From Trichopria drosophilae (taxonomy: Eukaryota > Arthropoda > Insecta > Hymenoptera > Diapriidae), in contig CM059586.1 of the NCBI GenBank assembly GCA_030407085.1, forward strand, positions 27,329,501-27,393,500: a stretch of DNA of 64,000 nucleotides. Direction: 5' to 3'. Positions 46,140-55,864 of the stretch are shown here, piece after piece. A model generated the notes under the pieces. It had not been told where the DNA came from and searched no databases. It saw only the letters and a program-made list of their open reading frames with translations. A program made the translations under genes and the position numbers. How positions within the stretch are numbered: position 1 is the stretch's first letter; every line of letters starts with the position of its first letter.

Positions 46140-46330
46140 TTTTGGAGTATATTTCGACAGCCACCATGATGTGGTATTAAGCCACCTGAAAGATCTTATG
46201 TCTGTTTCAAAATATCCCTGATGAAGAAAAACAATATATTTTAAGTAACGACCTCGAAAACTCCTAAGAAACAAATTTCATCACCATTTTGAATTTTTTA
46301 AATCTTACTTTAGATTCATGATCTGACCCA
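46140..46330. repeat. Very decayed AAAATGGC-type repeat
   Basis: AACGACCTCGAAAACTCCTA then AGAAACAAATTTCATCACCATTTTGAATTT retains the block order GTAACGACC(C/T)CGAAAA..CCATTTTGAATTT of the TTAA elements. Ends not identifiable. Confidence 0.45.
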
Positions 46331-46957
46331 AAAAAATAATTTATATATTACGAACACGATATTTCAAAGTGAAGTATTGCTTTGGTTTCTTACTGTACGA
46401 AAAAAAAATTTTGAAACAATATTGTAAAAAAGATTTGTTGTTTAAACGGCTGTAACTTTTTGGAAATTCATTGGTTTGTAATTTTGTCAGTGAAGTCAAA
46501 TATGTAAGAAATTGTTATTGAATTTTTTTTTGCATTTTTAGAAAAAAAATAACCGTTATATTAATAGACAAATAGTCGTTAACACTATACTGACTGATAA
46601 ACTTAAAACACATTAATTAGTCTTACTCATTCGGCATAATTTTTGTTATATTTTAAATATATTTTCAGTTTTCATATTAATTTTATTATCGTATAAATTT
46701 GGTGTTATGCCTTAATCTCACTGTATATGTTTTTTTATACTGTTTTGATTGTATTATAAGAATGTTATTGGTATTTAAAGAGCTTTTTAATCCCGCGTCA
46801 TAGATTAATAAACTCAAACTGAAACTTAAATGTACCTGTGAACTATAGTCATTTGATATTACATAATTTACTAAACACGGACTTTATTTCTGCTTGGCGA
46901 AAAATAAATTACAAATTTTCATTATTTATTCCACTCGTTACCAACACTGAATGTAAC
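46331..46957. other. A+T-rich DNA, no feature recognised
   Basis: No coding frame or repeat ends. Confidence 0.4.
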
Positions 46958-47409
46958 TTAAGGGGTCTACCCTAATTAGAATTTTCAAAAAAATTTTAAA
47001 CGCGTTTTCCGATGCCTTGTTGATAAAATCTCCGAAATTACTCGACCGATCTTTATAAAATGTTTACCACATATTCTGTACTACTTCAGCTACACTGCAT
47101 ATCGAGGTATTTTTAAAATCTTAATTTTAACACTTTTTCTTTTGCCAAAAACAGTAAAAAAATGTGTTTTTTTGTTTTTTTCGAAAAATTTTCGCCATTT
47201 TGTCAATTTTCAAAAAATAAAAAAGCGCTCGATATTCGATATAGCTATTAACATACTTAATCTAACGTGTACAAATAAAATTTTTGTATGTATTTCGTGC
47301 ATTAATACAGTGTAACAACTTTTATATCAATATTTATATTATGAAACTGTTTAAAAAATTCTGAAAAGCTGTCTTATATTGAAAGTTCTAATTAGGGTAG
47401 ATCCCTTAA
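46958..47409. mobile_element. TTAA-flanked MITE, GGGGTCTACCCTAATTAGAA ends
   Basis: TTAAGGGGTCTACCCTAATT then AGAA on the left is mirrored by TTCTAATTAGGGTAGATCCC then TTAA on the right, a terminal repeat of about 20 bp with TTAA duplication. The interior is A+T-rich with no coding frame. G-rich ends after TTAA may indicate a Kolobok-type rather than piggyBac-type element. This is an inference. Confidence 0.75.
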
Positions 47410-47897
47410 ACTGAATATGCATTTGGAAAAATGTTAGGTAACTTACAAATAATTCCAGACAAAATCTCTACGCTAATTATTTTGATTCAACACAAATTAG
47501 ATAAACTTTCTATACAATACCTTCCATTGTTTATTCTACTTAGCATAGAACTCCGTTAAGCTGCTTCGATTGAACATAGGTTTCCTCATGCACCTTTAGA
47601 TTCTCCCCAGTTGGAATATGCACAAACACATGTTCGTGTGAGCGACGTGTGTCCTGACGAGTGAGAACAGATTAATACAGTAAGTACTTCCGAAAAGTGG
47701 CCACAACGCGCGGACAACCATTTCTGAAATGCTTCCTGGGTTATATGCATAGAATAATAGATTTCCGTCTCGTCAAATATACAGTTCCCATCAATCTTCC
47801 TTTTTCCCCTGTCTTGATGTATCAAGACCCATTATATATTTTTATTCTACATTTTTGCTGTTTCAATTTTTTAAATTACATAGAAATAGTTTAAATA
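47410..47897. other. No feature recognised
   Basis: A patch at 47580-47720 is less A+T-rich (GTGAGCGACGTGTGTCCTGA). Overlapping 79- and 65-codon frames on opposite strands have no recognisable domain. Confidence 0.4.
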
Positions 47898-48818
47898 TTA
47901 AAGGTAGGTTCTCATCTAGTGACTCAAAATTAAGGTAATTTTCTTGATTTTCTTTTCTTGGTGGGATGGAAATGATCAATTGTATTTTTTTGTCACATAT
48001 TTATTAAGTATTTAAGTATAAAAATAAATTTTTTCATCGATTAATATAGTAGAGAAATTATTTTTTATGCGTGCTGCAACGTTACCGTGTGAAAAAAAAA
48101 TGTTGGTTGATTACAGCCAAGAATGCCGACGAACTGATGGTATGAAACTAAAAAACAAAAAATTTTTCTTGAAATATATGATGTTTGTTGGAGTGTGAGC
48201 TTAAATACGACTGATATTTTATGTTTTTTCCATTTCAAATGAAGGAAAACGTAATAAAAGTCATATATACATACATGTCATCATTTTTTCAATTTGCGAT
48301 ATTTTCTCGATTTCAAAGCTCCAACAGGTTGAAACTCCAACGAATATCATACATTTAGAGAAATTTTTTTTGTTTTTCGCATTATGATGATCAATTCAAC
48401 CATAATCCTGACTGTAATAAACATTTTGTTCACACGGTCACGTTGCCGCACACATAAAAAACTTCCTTTACGCGGAGACTTAAACGTCGAAAAAATCTAT
48501 TTTCTTCCTAGATGCAAATTAGTATATTTTGAAATAAAGCAATTTTCTTGAATATTTTTCTGGTGGTAGTATATTAGTCCAAATTAGTAGGATGGTAAGA
48601 ATTTAAGTATAAATTGTACTCGCCTTTGGCTCGGGTGGCAATCTTGCCCGTGAAGAGGAGTTATCTATATTCTCTCCGGTGGTGAAAAATATACGAATTT
48701 GTACTTAAATTCTTGATAAATATGTGCTAAAAAACTAGAATTGATATCCTACCATCAGAAAAATATCCAAACAAATTGCCTTATTTTTAGTTCGTTACTC
48801 ATGAGAACCTTCCCTTAA
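47898..48818. mobile_element. TTAA-flanked foldback element, RAGGTTCTCAT ends
   Basis: TTAAAGGTAGGTTCTCATCT on the left is mirrored by ATGAGAACCTTCCCTTAA on the right. Inner arms also pair: GCAACGTTACCGTGTGAA (48077) with TTCACACGGTCACGTTGC (48429), and GATGTTTGTTGGAGT (48180) with ACTCCAACGAATATC (48335). A small secondary palindrome lies near 48555-48775 (TTTTTCTGGTGGTAGTATA versus GATATCCTACCATCAGAAAAAT). No transposase. Confidence 0.75.
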
Positions 48819-49349
48819 TTATCGGTATTCAGGATTAGCCTAATTTTAGTGGCCACTAAATTACATACGTTAACAATCGTAGTTCAATATTAGTTACTAC
48901 CTACCAATAGCGGCATCATACGCCTTTTATAACGTAAAATGAATACACTGTTAGTATCCTGGTAGTATCTATAAAGTGCGTGTCGGTGTTCCAAGTTAAG
49001 AGTCCTAAGTGGGGATTATAACTGGGATAGGTGATCACATGGAACACCTTGCTCTCTACGGATAGGTAAGCGGTAGACTGCTGATTAGTTAACAGGTACT
49101 TTGTTCTTATAATTTAGTTGACAATAAAACAAATAATGGTCAACCGTTTCGGTCAGGGTTTTCAACCGTTTGCTCTTGCTGTAAATAAGATGCATAAGGT
49201 TAAACACTTTTTGGTCGATGAGTAACGATCGTTTCTTCCATCGTATGATGTTTTGAATAACTCGAATGTGAATTTTAGTTCATTTAAAATTTTTCTTTAT
49301 TCTCTGTAAAAATGAAACCAGTAAATATTTCTGCGATCAGACTTTTTCT
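48819..49349. other. No feature recognised
   Basis: Moderately A+T-rich, with a near-duplicate word (GGTCAACCGTTTCGGTCAGG and GTTTTCAACCGTTTGC) near 49140-49175. No gene. Confidence 0.4.
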
Positions 49350-49534
49350 TTAGATCGGAAGAATGGTAAATAAGAATCAGATTTATATGTAATATTCAAA
49401 TATTTGTCGGCTTTTCAACCACTTGTGGGTCTTTGTTCAGATCTAATGTTGTGAGAAGAGAAAACATCGGTTGAAACATCGACAAATATATAAAGAAATC
49501 AGACTTTAAAAATCATCCTTCCGAAATAAATTAC
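49350..49534. mobile_element. Palindromic MITE (about 185 bp)
   Basis: TTTAGATCGGAAGAATGGTA..CAGATTT on the left is mirrored by AAATCATCCTTCCGAAATAA on the right. Toward the centre, AATATTTGTCGGCTTTTCAA then CC pairs with GGTTGAAACATCGACAAATA. The unit folds back on itself almost fully. Confidence 0.6.
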
Positions 49535-49950
49535 CAATGAAACAAAGAAAGTCCCATTGAAGATATTTTCAAAAAAATTCATTTTATTATTAGTAAATAT
49601 TTTTCCATTTTAGAATTAGAAAGGTGGAATATTTTAAATTTATTAATGAAGAACCCTTTTTAATCAGACGAAATGCTGATGTTATATGGCCGCCAAGAAG
49701 CTGCGATTTGACTCCTTTGGACTAGTTTCTGCGGGGAATCGTTAAGGATAAACGGTGCGTCAATAAATCAGAGATAATCATCGTTCTCAATCATGACATT
49801 GAGGTGTTCATTAACGTTTTAGTGCAAACGCATTAACGAAGTCAATAAAGTATAAACAATAATGCGGTAATTTACACAGCGGAAAATGTAGCCATAAATA
49901 ATTGTTCTCACTGACTCCCTAAGTGTCTTAGAAAAACTCAAAAATTTAAA
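49535..49950. other. No feature recognised
   Basis: A block near 49680-49740 (TATGGCCGCCAAGAAGCTGC) is less A+T-rich. No gene called. Confidence 0.4.
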
Positions 49951-50198
49951 TTTTAACATCAAATCAACTTCATATTATGTCTGATCCCAAATGTAGTTGC
50001 GGCTATACACAAGAAGACTTGGACCATATTCTCTGGAATTGCCCGAAGTACGAACCAAAATGGGCCAAAATGATTAACTCGCTTTGTTTATTAAAATGTA
50101 ACCCTCCGCATAAATCTAGGGTGTACCTTCAACGACTAAATCTTGAAGTGTTAAATATAATTTATGAATTTTTAATAGCCAAAAACGTTCATGTGTGA
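49951..50198 (+). pseudogene. Non-LTR retrotransposon C-terminal end (copy 1)
   Basis: The 73-codon frame starting at 49977 reads SDPKCSCGYTQEDLDHILW, NCPKYEPKW and so on to a stop at 50198. The C-x-C-G...(D/N).(D/N)H(I/V)....CP motif is the cysteine/histidine tail found after RNase H in I-type non-LTR elements of insects. The tail at 52816-53934 is a homologous copy (DHILWY, and a similar run of about 40 codons to its stop). In-frame upstream sequence meets a stop at 49947, so only the 3' end of an element is left. It probably ends in the following A+T-rich sequence. Confidence 0.7.
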
Positions 50199-50339
50199 AG
50201 TAATTTGTAATTAGAAATTAAACATCCCGTCATTTTTTTATCAACAAAATATTGTATCTACTACTTTGAAAGCTTCATAAACCTGGAAGGTTCATATATT
50301 TACGAAATTAAAAAAAAGCAATAATAACAGCAAAAATAA

Positions 50340-50478
50340 ACTAATCTTGATCCGGCACATATAGGAATCAGTGGGAATGAACAATATGATAAAATAGCAA
50401 AAATTGCGACCAATATCCCATCTAACTAACAGCCGCATTCCATTTACCGATATACATCAAAAGTGTAAAGCAGATTTG
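50340..50478 (+). pseudogene. Non-LTR retrotransposon RNase H end (copy 2, left piece)
   Basis: In one frame from 50340: TNLDPAHIGISGNEQYDKIA then KIATNIPSN and a stop. Reading resumes in another frame with SRIPFTDIHQKCKAD up to the insertion point. 'IPAH.GI.GNE..DK.AK.A' is the C-terminal signature of RNase H in non-LTR elements, and '(K/R)IP(F/Y)TD' follows it in I-type elements. The reading continues beyond the inserted element at 52817. One frameshift and stops show it is dead. Confidence 0.75.
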
Positions 50479-52811
50479 ATTTGATTTGATACCATTTATT
50501 ATTGTCCTGGACATTAGGTCCGTGGACAAATCACAATTAACAATAGTTACAAACATAACTTAAAAACTAATCTAAACTAAGTTTAATATAAATTCATAGT
50601 AGTCCCGCTCGCTAGTGGGCCATCGCCGCAATTCACTGTTTTACACGAGCAAAAGTAATAGTAAATAACGCATAGTAATTAATAAAAGAAGAATGAAAAA
50701 GAAACCAAACACTTTGCATAAAGGCAGGCGCGCGGTTTAAATCAATTTATGTTGCACTGGAATCTTGACGTTTTAAATGTGACATAAGGCCTGATTTAAA
50801 GGCTTCTTGAGATCGGTTAGTGCGAAGGCAGGATGGTAACAAATTCCAGGACCTTATGGCCATTATCCAAAATGAATTTGAAAAATAATTTGTTTGACAT
50901 GTCGGAAGATAGAAAGACGTAGAGTTCAAACGAGTACTCTGTCTTAGGGAAGTTTGACAGGGAATAAATCTGTCCCGAATATATTTAGGCTGCGACGTAT
51001 GAAGTACCTGATGGGTGAGTGTATCACGATAATATTTCTGTCGAGCCTCAATTGTAAGCCAGTTTGCTTTCTTCCAATATGGTGTCATGGATTGGTCTCT
51101 TCTTAATCGGTAAACAAACCGTAGCGCCGAGTTCAGTAGACGACGAAGTTTGGTGACTAGATAAGCCGATGCGTCAGAAAATAACAGGCAGCCAAAGTCT
51201 AAGTGCGGCACAATCAACGCGTTGACCAAGGCCAATTTAACTGAAGACGGAAGGCTAGCCCCTCTAAAAGGAAGCCTGTGGAGTGTGTAATGAACTTTAG
51301 AGCTAACAGAGGCGATGTGGCGATTCCATGACAGATCTGACGAGAGATAAACACCAAGGTCACGAACTTCACTCACATATGATACAGCGTAGTCATTAAC
51401 CAGAATTGGGGACAATACCATTGTATTCAATTTAGCGAGGTTGTTTCTTGTCCCAAATATAATTGCTTTGGTCTTCTTTTCGCTAATTGTTAGACCGCAT
51501 TGCTGCGTCCACTCAACGAACTTCTCAATATCACTATTAAGGCAGCGAACAGTTTGACTAAACTGGCTAATGGGTGTTGAATGGTAGAATTGGGTGTCGT
51601 CGGCGAACACAATTGTCGAATCTCTACAATATCTCAACTGTGAGAAAAACGTATTAATGACAATACTGAAAAGTATAGGTCCAAGACTAGATCCTTGTGG
51701 AACGCCATTGCTAGTGAGGCACTGTCGTGAGGACTGTCCATCCAATCCTCTTATTATTTGCGATCTGGCTGAAAGATATGAGTGCACCCAGGTTACAGAC
51801 AAGTCGTCAAATCCCAACGATCTAAGGCATTGTAAAATGAGTGGATGATTGAGAGAGTCAAACGCTTTAGAAATATCAAGGAGGACGAGGATGGTGACAA
51901 ACCCTTTTTCCATAGCATAACGTATATCATCAGTAAGCTTAAGTAAGGCTGTTTGTATACTGTGATGCTTCCGAAAACCAAACTGTCCCGGATGTAGCAG
52001 ACTATTCGTCTCGAGATAGGTAACTACTTTTCTAGTTACTAACGCGTCTAATATCTTCGAAATATGCGGTGGATTTGCAATCGGACGCGTATCACTGGGG
52101 GAAGCTGGATGTGCAAGTTTGTTGAGTGGTATGATAAAAGATAGCTTCCACAACGGTGGGTAGACCCCTGACTGAAGTGAGATATTAAAGATAGCTGTTA
52201 GGGGTAATACAATGACAGAGAGAACTCTTTTAAGGTAGATAATTTGCAACCCATCTGGACTCAGACCTTTTGATTTCGAGAATGATGATAGGAGAGCACT
52301 ATGAACTTCATCTGGTTGTAATAGAGGAAAGACAAATGTTGGCGAATTTTCATTGATGGGAGTATGTAATATTTGTCTGAGCTGTGACTCGGTGCAAGCT
52401 GGATGAACTGACGATATCGACGCATAATAAGTATTCAACTCGTCGGGGGTGAAATGCTGCAACGCCGTATGGGGTGGTGTAGAAGTCAGCCCAAACTTGC
52501 GAAGCAGTGCCCACAATTTGATCTGATTCGTTTGGTCATTGATTAAGTTACATAAGTATGCATCTTTAGCAGATGTAAGTGATGATTTGATTGTTTTACG
52601 TAACTCTCTATATTGTCCCATCAGAAAATTGTCACGAGTACGTTTCGCTCTAGAATAGAGATGCTCTCGACGTTTAATTTGCTGCTTTAAATCGTTGGTG
52701 ATCCAAGGAGCTGAATTTTTCCTGAGGAGTTTGGTAATGAATGGCGCGTGATCGTCTAGAACTTGATTGACGGAAGAATAAAAGGTGGATAGTATTTCTG
52801 ATATCGAATGC
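50479..52811 (-). mobile_element. 5'-truncated CR1/L2-group non-LTR retrotransposon, nested
   Basis: This minus-strand element carries a long reverse transcriptase frame, a 3' untranslated region with AATAATAAATGG near its end, and a short-period tail (ATCAA repeated three times plus AT) instead of poly(A), as in CR1/L2-like clades. ATTTG is found on both sides (50474-50478 and 52812-52816), a probable 5-bp target duplication. The 5' part including the endonuclease is missing, which is usual for incomplete reverse transcription. It split an older plus-strand retrotransposon. Confidence 0.8.
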
Positions 52812-52813
52812 AT
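50747..52813 (-). CDS. Non-LTR retrotransposon reverse transcriptase (truncated ORF2)
   Basis: A 688-codon open frame. It copies the element's RNA into DNA at the target site. The N-terminal 110 residues are the linker after the endonuclease (SAPWITNDLKQQIKRREHLY near residue 34). Reverse transcriptase blocks follow: SKSKGLSPDGL (179-189), QFGFRKHHS (277-285), LLDISKAFDSLNHP (311-324, first catalytic Asp), SNGVPQGSSLGPILFS (368-383) and IVFADDTQFYHS (401-412, catalytic Asp pair). The thumb region and C-terminus run to residue 688. Family members normally also have an apurinic-type endonuclease of about 220 residues upstream, absent here. The usual RPIS(L/N)LP block reads DTRPIANPPHISK (241-253). 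The ATG falls on the insertion junction (its first two bases lie in the ATTTG duplication), so it is probably not the natural start. No stop or frameshift is visible, so the copy is fairly young. CR1/L2-group assignment is by motif style. Confidence 0.9.
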   Translation of the reverse strand: MHSISEILSTFYSSVNQVLDDHAPFITKLLRKNSAPWITNDLKQQIKRREHLYSRAKRTRDNFLMGQYRELRKTIKSSLTSAKDAYLCNLINDQTNQIKLWALLRKFGLTSTPPHTALQHFTPDELNTYYASISSVHPACTESQLRQILHTPINENSPTFVFPLLQPDEVHSALLSSFSKSKGLSPDGLQIIYLKRVLSVIVLPLTAIFNISLQSGVYPPLWKLSFIIPLNKLAHPASPSDTRPIANPPHISKILDALVTRKVVTYLETNSLLHPGQFGFRKHHSIQTALLKLTDDIRYAMEKGFVTILVLLDISKAFDSLNHPLILQCLRSLGFDDLSVTWVHSYLSARSQIIRGLDGQSSRQCLTSNGVPQGSSLGPILFSIVINTFFSQLRYCRDSTIVFADDTQFYHSTPISQFSQTVRCLNSDIEKFVEWTQQCGLTISEKKTKAIIFGTRNNLAKLNTMVLSPILVNDYAVSYVSEVRDLGVYLSSDLSWNRHIASVSSKVHYTLHRLPFRGASLPSSVKLALVNALIVPHLDFGCLLFSDASAYLVTKLRRLLNSALRFVYRLRRDQSMTPYWKKANWLTIEARQKYYRDTLTHQVLHTSQPKYIRDRFIPCQTSLRQSTRLNSTSFYLPTCQTNYFSNSFWIMAIRSWNLLPSCLRTNRSQEAFKSGLMSHLKRQDSSAT

Positions 52814-52816
52814 TTG

Positions 52817-53079
52817 CTCAGACTCAAATAACGAAACGGAAAGAACTATAAGAGAGCTTAGCGAAACTAGAGGAATTGAATATTTTTAACGTTATTTAAA
52901 AAAAAAATAACAGACCTTGGTTTGTGAACAGGAATCTTTATAGAGCTAACATTGTATCTATCGATCGGATAAGAGCTAATCACTTCTATCTTGCGGCTTC
53001 ACCTGGCCGAATAAATTTTATAAATAACTCCAAATGTCATTAGGATACAAGAGAACCAGATAACGACCATATCCTATGG
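52817..53079 (+). pseudogene. Non-LTR retrotransposon (copy 2, middle piece)
   Basis: Continues the reading broken at 50478. One frame gives ETERTIRELSETRGIEYF, a stop and YLKKK. After a frameshift in the A-run at about 52896-52908 it reads RPWFVNRNLYRANIVSIDRI, then RANHFYLAAS and NNSKCH, a stop, and DNDHILWY. '(N)R.R(A/S)(N/G)H(Y/F).LAAS' followed by C.C and DHI.W.C is the C-terminal domain of I-type non-LTR elements. It is cut by the MITE at 53080 and resumes at 53775. Dead by several lesions. Confidence 0.75.
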
Positions 53080-53774
53080 TACACCGTAAAAATATTCTTA
53101 ATTTGAGAGGAAAATTGATATTCATAAATCCTCTCTTTTTCCTCTAAAAATAAGACTATTCCAGTAGAAAGAAGAGGAATTCCTCTCTTTCTGTAAGGAA
53201 ACATAGCGTAAGGAAGGTTGTCTAATTTTCCTATCAAATTGAGAGGAATCCTCTTATTTAACACCCATAATTTCAGTCATTTGCCACTAGATGGTGCATA
53301 TTACGTTCTTTTTTGCGCAACTAGTCCACCTCTTCTAAAACAGTATATAAGCAAGTTTACATCGTTATTACATGTTGTGTTTATAAATATGCAAGCGATT
53401 GTATATAAGAATATATGAATATATGCGTAAACGATTAGGTATATAAAACGATCTATTAGAGATGGGGTTCGTATGTATGTGTGTGTGTGTACGTGTGTAT
53501 AAATAAAGTATATACATTGTATATTAATTTATATGTGTAAATTATTCAAACAGTATTTCTTGAATCACACAAGGTTTTTTATAAGAACCTTCTCAATAGT
53601 AGTAGAAAATTACTCTTGAATCAAAAGTATATTTTGAAATTAAGAGGAATATTCTTGAGAAGATTAAAATCCTCTTACATTAAGAATATTTCCTTTTGAC
53701 ACCATATTGGAGTATAAAAGTTGCATCAGAATAAGAAGAATCCTCTCAAATAAAGAATATTTTTTTACAGTGTG
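53080..53774. mobile_element. MITE with TACACCGTAAAAATATTC ends, inside the retrotransposon
   Basis: TACACCGTAAAAATATTCTT then AATTTGAGAGGA on the left is mirrored by CCTCTCAAATAAAGAATATT then TTTTTACAGTGT on the right. It lies between the codons for HILWY and the sequence reading CANRY in the older element, so both junctions are exact. The interior repeats GAGAGGAAT/ATTCCTCTC words and has a GTATGTATGTGTGTGTGTGT run near 53470. No coding capacity. Confidence 0.8.
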
Positions 53775-53934
53775 CTAACCGCTATATATGAACAAAAGCG
53801 TAGCTCATGTATCAAATCTCAAGAAGTCGAATACAAACCCACCGTACAGTGTAAGAACGCTACTAAGCAACATAAACACAGCAAAGTGTAAAATTTTATG
53901 TAATTTGTTTGATAGTTGTCAGTTAGACATATAA
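53775..53934 (+). pseudogene. Non-LTR retrotransposon (copy 2, C-terminal piece)
   Basis: After the MITE the reading continues as CANRY, then (after a frameshift) EQKRSSCIKS in one frame and SNLKKSNTNPPYSVRTLLSN then INTAKCKILCNLFDSC in another, to a stop at 53934. It matches the end of copy 1 (NCPKYEPKW...NPPHKSRVYLQ...NIIYEFL) in spacing: about 70 codons from the cysteine motif to the stop. This fixes the older element's 3' coding end. Confidence 0.7.
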
Positions 53935-54280
53935 GCAGGATTTCAAATATCATACCTAATAGCTAAATCATTTTTAAGTTAAAGCTTAAATAAATAAAAA
54001 AACGCTTTAGTGCAATCGAAAGTGTACTCCAAATTTTAATTGATAGGATTCGCTACTGTAAGGCACCCATTTTAATGAAATTCTTATTCATTTATGCATT
54101 TCATTATTAAAATTTGTTAATTATTACCGATTTTTCAAACAATATGTACTCGTGTCATTTTTAAGAGAATTGACAAAATTTAAGTGGCCCACCCTTTACG
54201 TTTTGTATTCACCCTATCTACCCAAGGGCCGTGAATAGAAAAAATTAATAGAACTGGAGATTTATACCAATCAATTTATC
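53935..54280. other. Probable 3' flank of the retrotransposon, then unassigned
   Basis: AAATAAATAAAAAAACGC at about 53988-54005 could be the older element's A-rich tail, which would end it near 54003. Beyond that nothing is recognised. Confidence 0.4.
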
Positions 54281-54496
54281 TACGAAACGTTGAAATGCAT
54301 TTAATTGAGGGGCTTTCTCGATCTGCACTGCTTCATGCTCGAGATCTCAAAAACCACTAAAAAACAGCTTTTACTTGGAACATATTAAATTATGTTTAAA
54401 ATTGCATCCATTTACAATGGAATTTTTTTTATTTGTAAAAAGATAACAGCGGATACTGTGAAGGCCCCTCAATTACATACATTTCAACGTTTCGTA
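54281..54496. repeat. Inverted repeat with 40-bp arms, TACGAAACGTTGAAATG ends
   Basis: TACGAAACGTTGAAATGCAT..TTAATTGAGGGGC on the left pairs with GCCCCTCAATTACATACATT then TCAACGTTTCGTA on the right. Just inside the left arm is TTCATGCTCGAGATCTC; just outside the right arm is TTTCATGCTCGATATCTCG. No coding capacity. Confidence 0.65.
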
Positions 54497-55189
54497 GGGG
54501 CCATCTGTTTTATTGTTTCATGCTCGATATCTCGAAAACTGTCAATTTTTTGGCTTTGGGCCTATGGACACTTTTAATCCGGATGATACTCTTTTTTCCG
54601 TTCATTTAGTGCGGGGTCCTTTCGATATTGCGTGAGTCTAAGGTATTTTAAATTCCTTTCTTTTTGCCAAATTTTCAAAGACAAAGTGAAGAAAATCACG
54701 CTGGAGTCATGCTGTATCGAAATTTTGCCCTTTCGGGGTGTGTTGATTTTCGGAACTTTGTTCCCCGGCCGCTTTGGTGCAATCTTGTTTTCAAATTTGT
54801 ACTTAGGAACTTATATCATGACTTATGGTACTTTTTGTTATTATTAGATTGTCAACAATTTAGCGTCAGATTGTTTGATACAATGGCATCTCTTCACATC
54901 TCAGACAGAACCTAAAAGTACCAGAAGAGCTAAAACTTAGCCTGGCAGATCACGCGTTTCGTTCAAATTGAATAATTTCGTTGTTCATTCAAGACATCCA
55001 ATTAATCACAATATCGCGAGAAGCCAATAAATATACGTTCGAAATTATTACGAAATTCAGCAGGAGAGCAACCACTCCATATATTGCAAGAGCTTCATGG
55101 AAATTTGGCGAAATGCTAGCGAAGGGCACTTGGAAACTAACATCTCTATTCATCGGTACAGTTAGGTACACGTATATATGCATCCAGGT
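54497..55189. other. No feature recognised
   Basis: Short frames of 71-83 codons at 54632-54915 overlap in different registers without a recognised domain. Confidence 0.4.
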
Positions 55190-55560
55190 TGTTCGGTCGG
55201 TATAGACAAGCGCTCGGCAGTCTGCAGACCGGAGTACGCTTCAGAGGCGAACTGGTCGCGCGATCGGCCGCAGCCGCTGATACAAATTGAATTATTCATC
55301 GCATCACGGATGCTGCACGGCGTCGGAATAATCGGAGCCAAAACCGCCAATGTAATGCCGCACTATTAATACGCCGACTTAGCTTTTGTGCGTGGGACTC
55401 ATGCATTTCAATGCGTCGAACTCATCATCAGGCTTTACAACTCGGATCGGATTCTGCGTTCCGCTTCACTGATTCACTGCATCCCATCATCACAGTCATT
55501 ATCTTATAAAACTGTTTTATACACGTATGGCGGCTTTGTTGACTTACTGTCGAGGTTGTG
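55190..55560. other. G+C-richer single-copy-looking segment
   Basis: Composition changes sharply (CGCTCGGCAGTCTGCAGACC, GCGCGATCGGCCGCAGCCGC, GCTGCACGGCGTCGGAATAA). There are no transposon ends. Overlapping frames of about 60 codons on both strands give no clear protein. In an A+T-rich insect genome such a patch may mark a constrained non-coding element, promoter or untranslated exon. Confidence 0.35.
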
Positions 55561-55864
55561 CTTTTGCTGAAGTGACTAAACTTGATCGTCTGCGGCAGTT
55601 GCGCAAATAGTGTGCTTTCACCATGAATCGAAACTAACAATACATATCACAAAAATCGTAGAATTAACCGATTTGATTGCAGTTGTAAAAACTAAATATC
55701 AATAGTGAAATAAAACTAGTCCGTGTTAATAAAAAGGGAAGACCAGTCAGGTTTAAAATCCAAATCCGGTAAATCTTCGGAAGGACTAGGTCACCGCAAA
55801 AAAAAAACTGGTTTCCCATGCATTTTTGTCTCCTGATTACTAATATAATAACATTGGTACTGAC

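Noticed and set aside
53458..53500. GTATGTATGTGTGTGTGTGTACGTG run as a possible recombination or telomere-like repeat
   Set aside because: An ordinary GT microsatellite inside a MITE.
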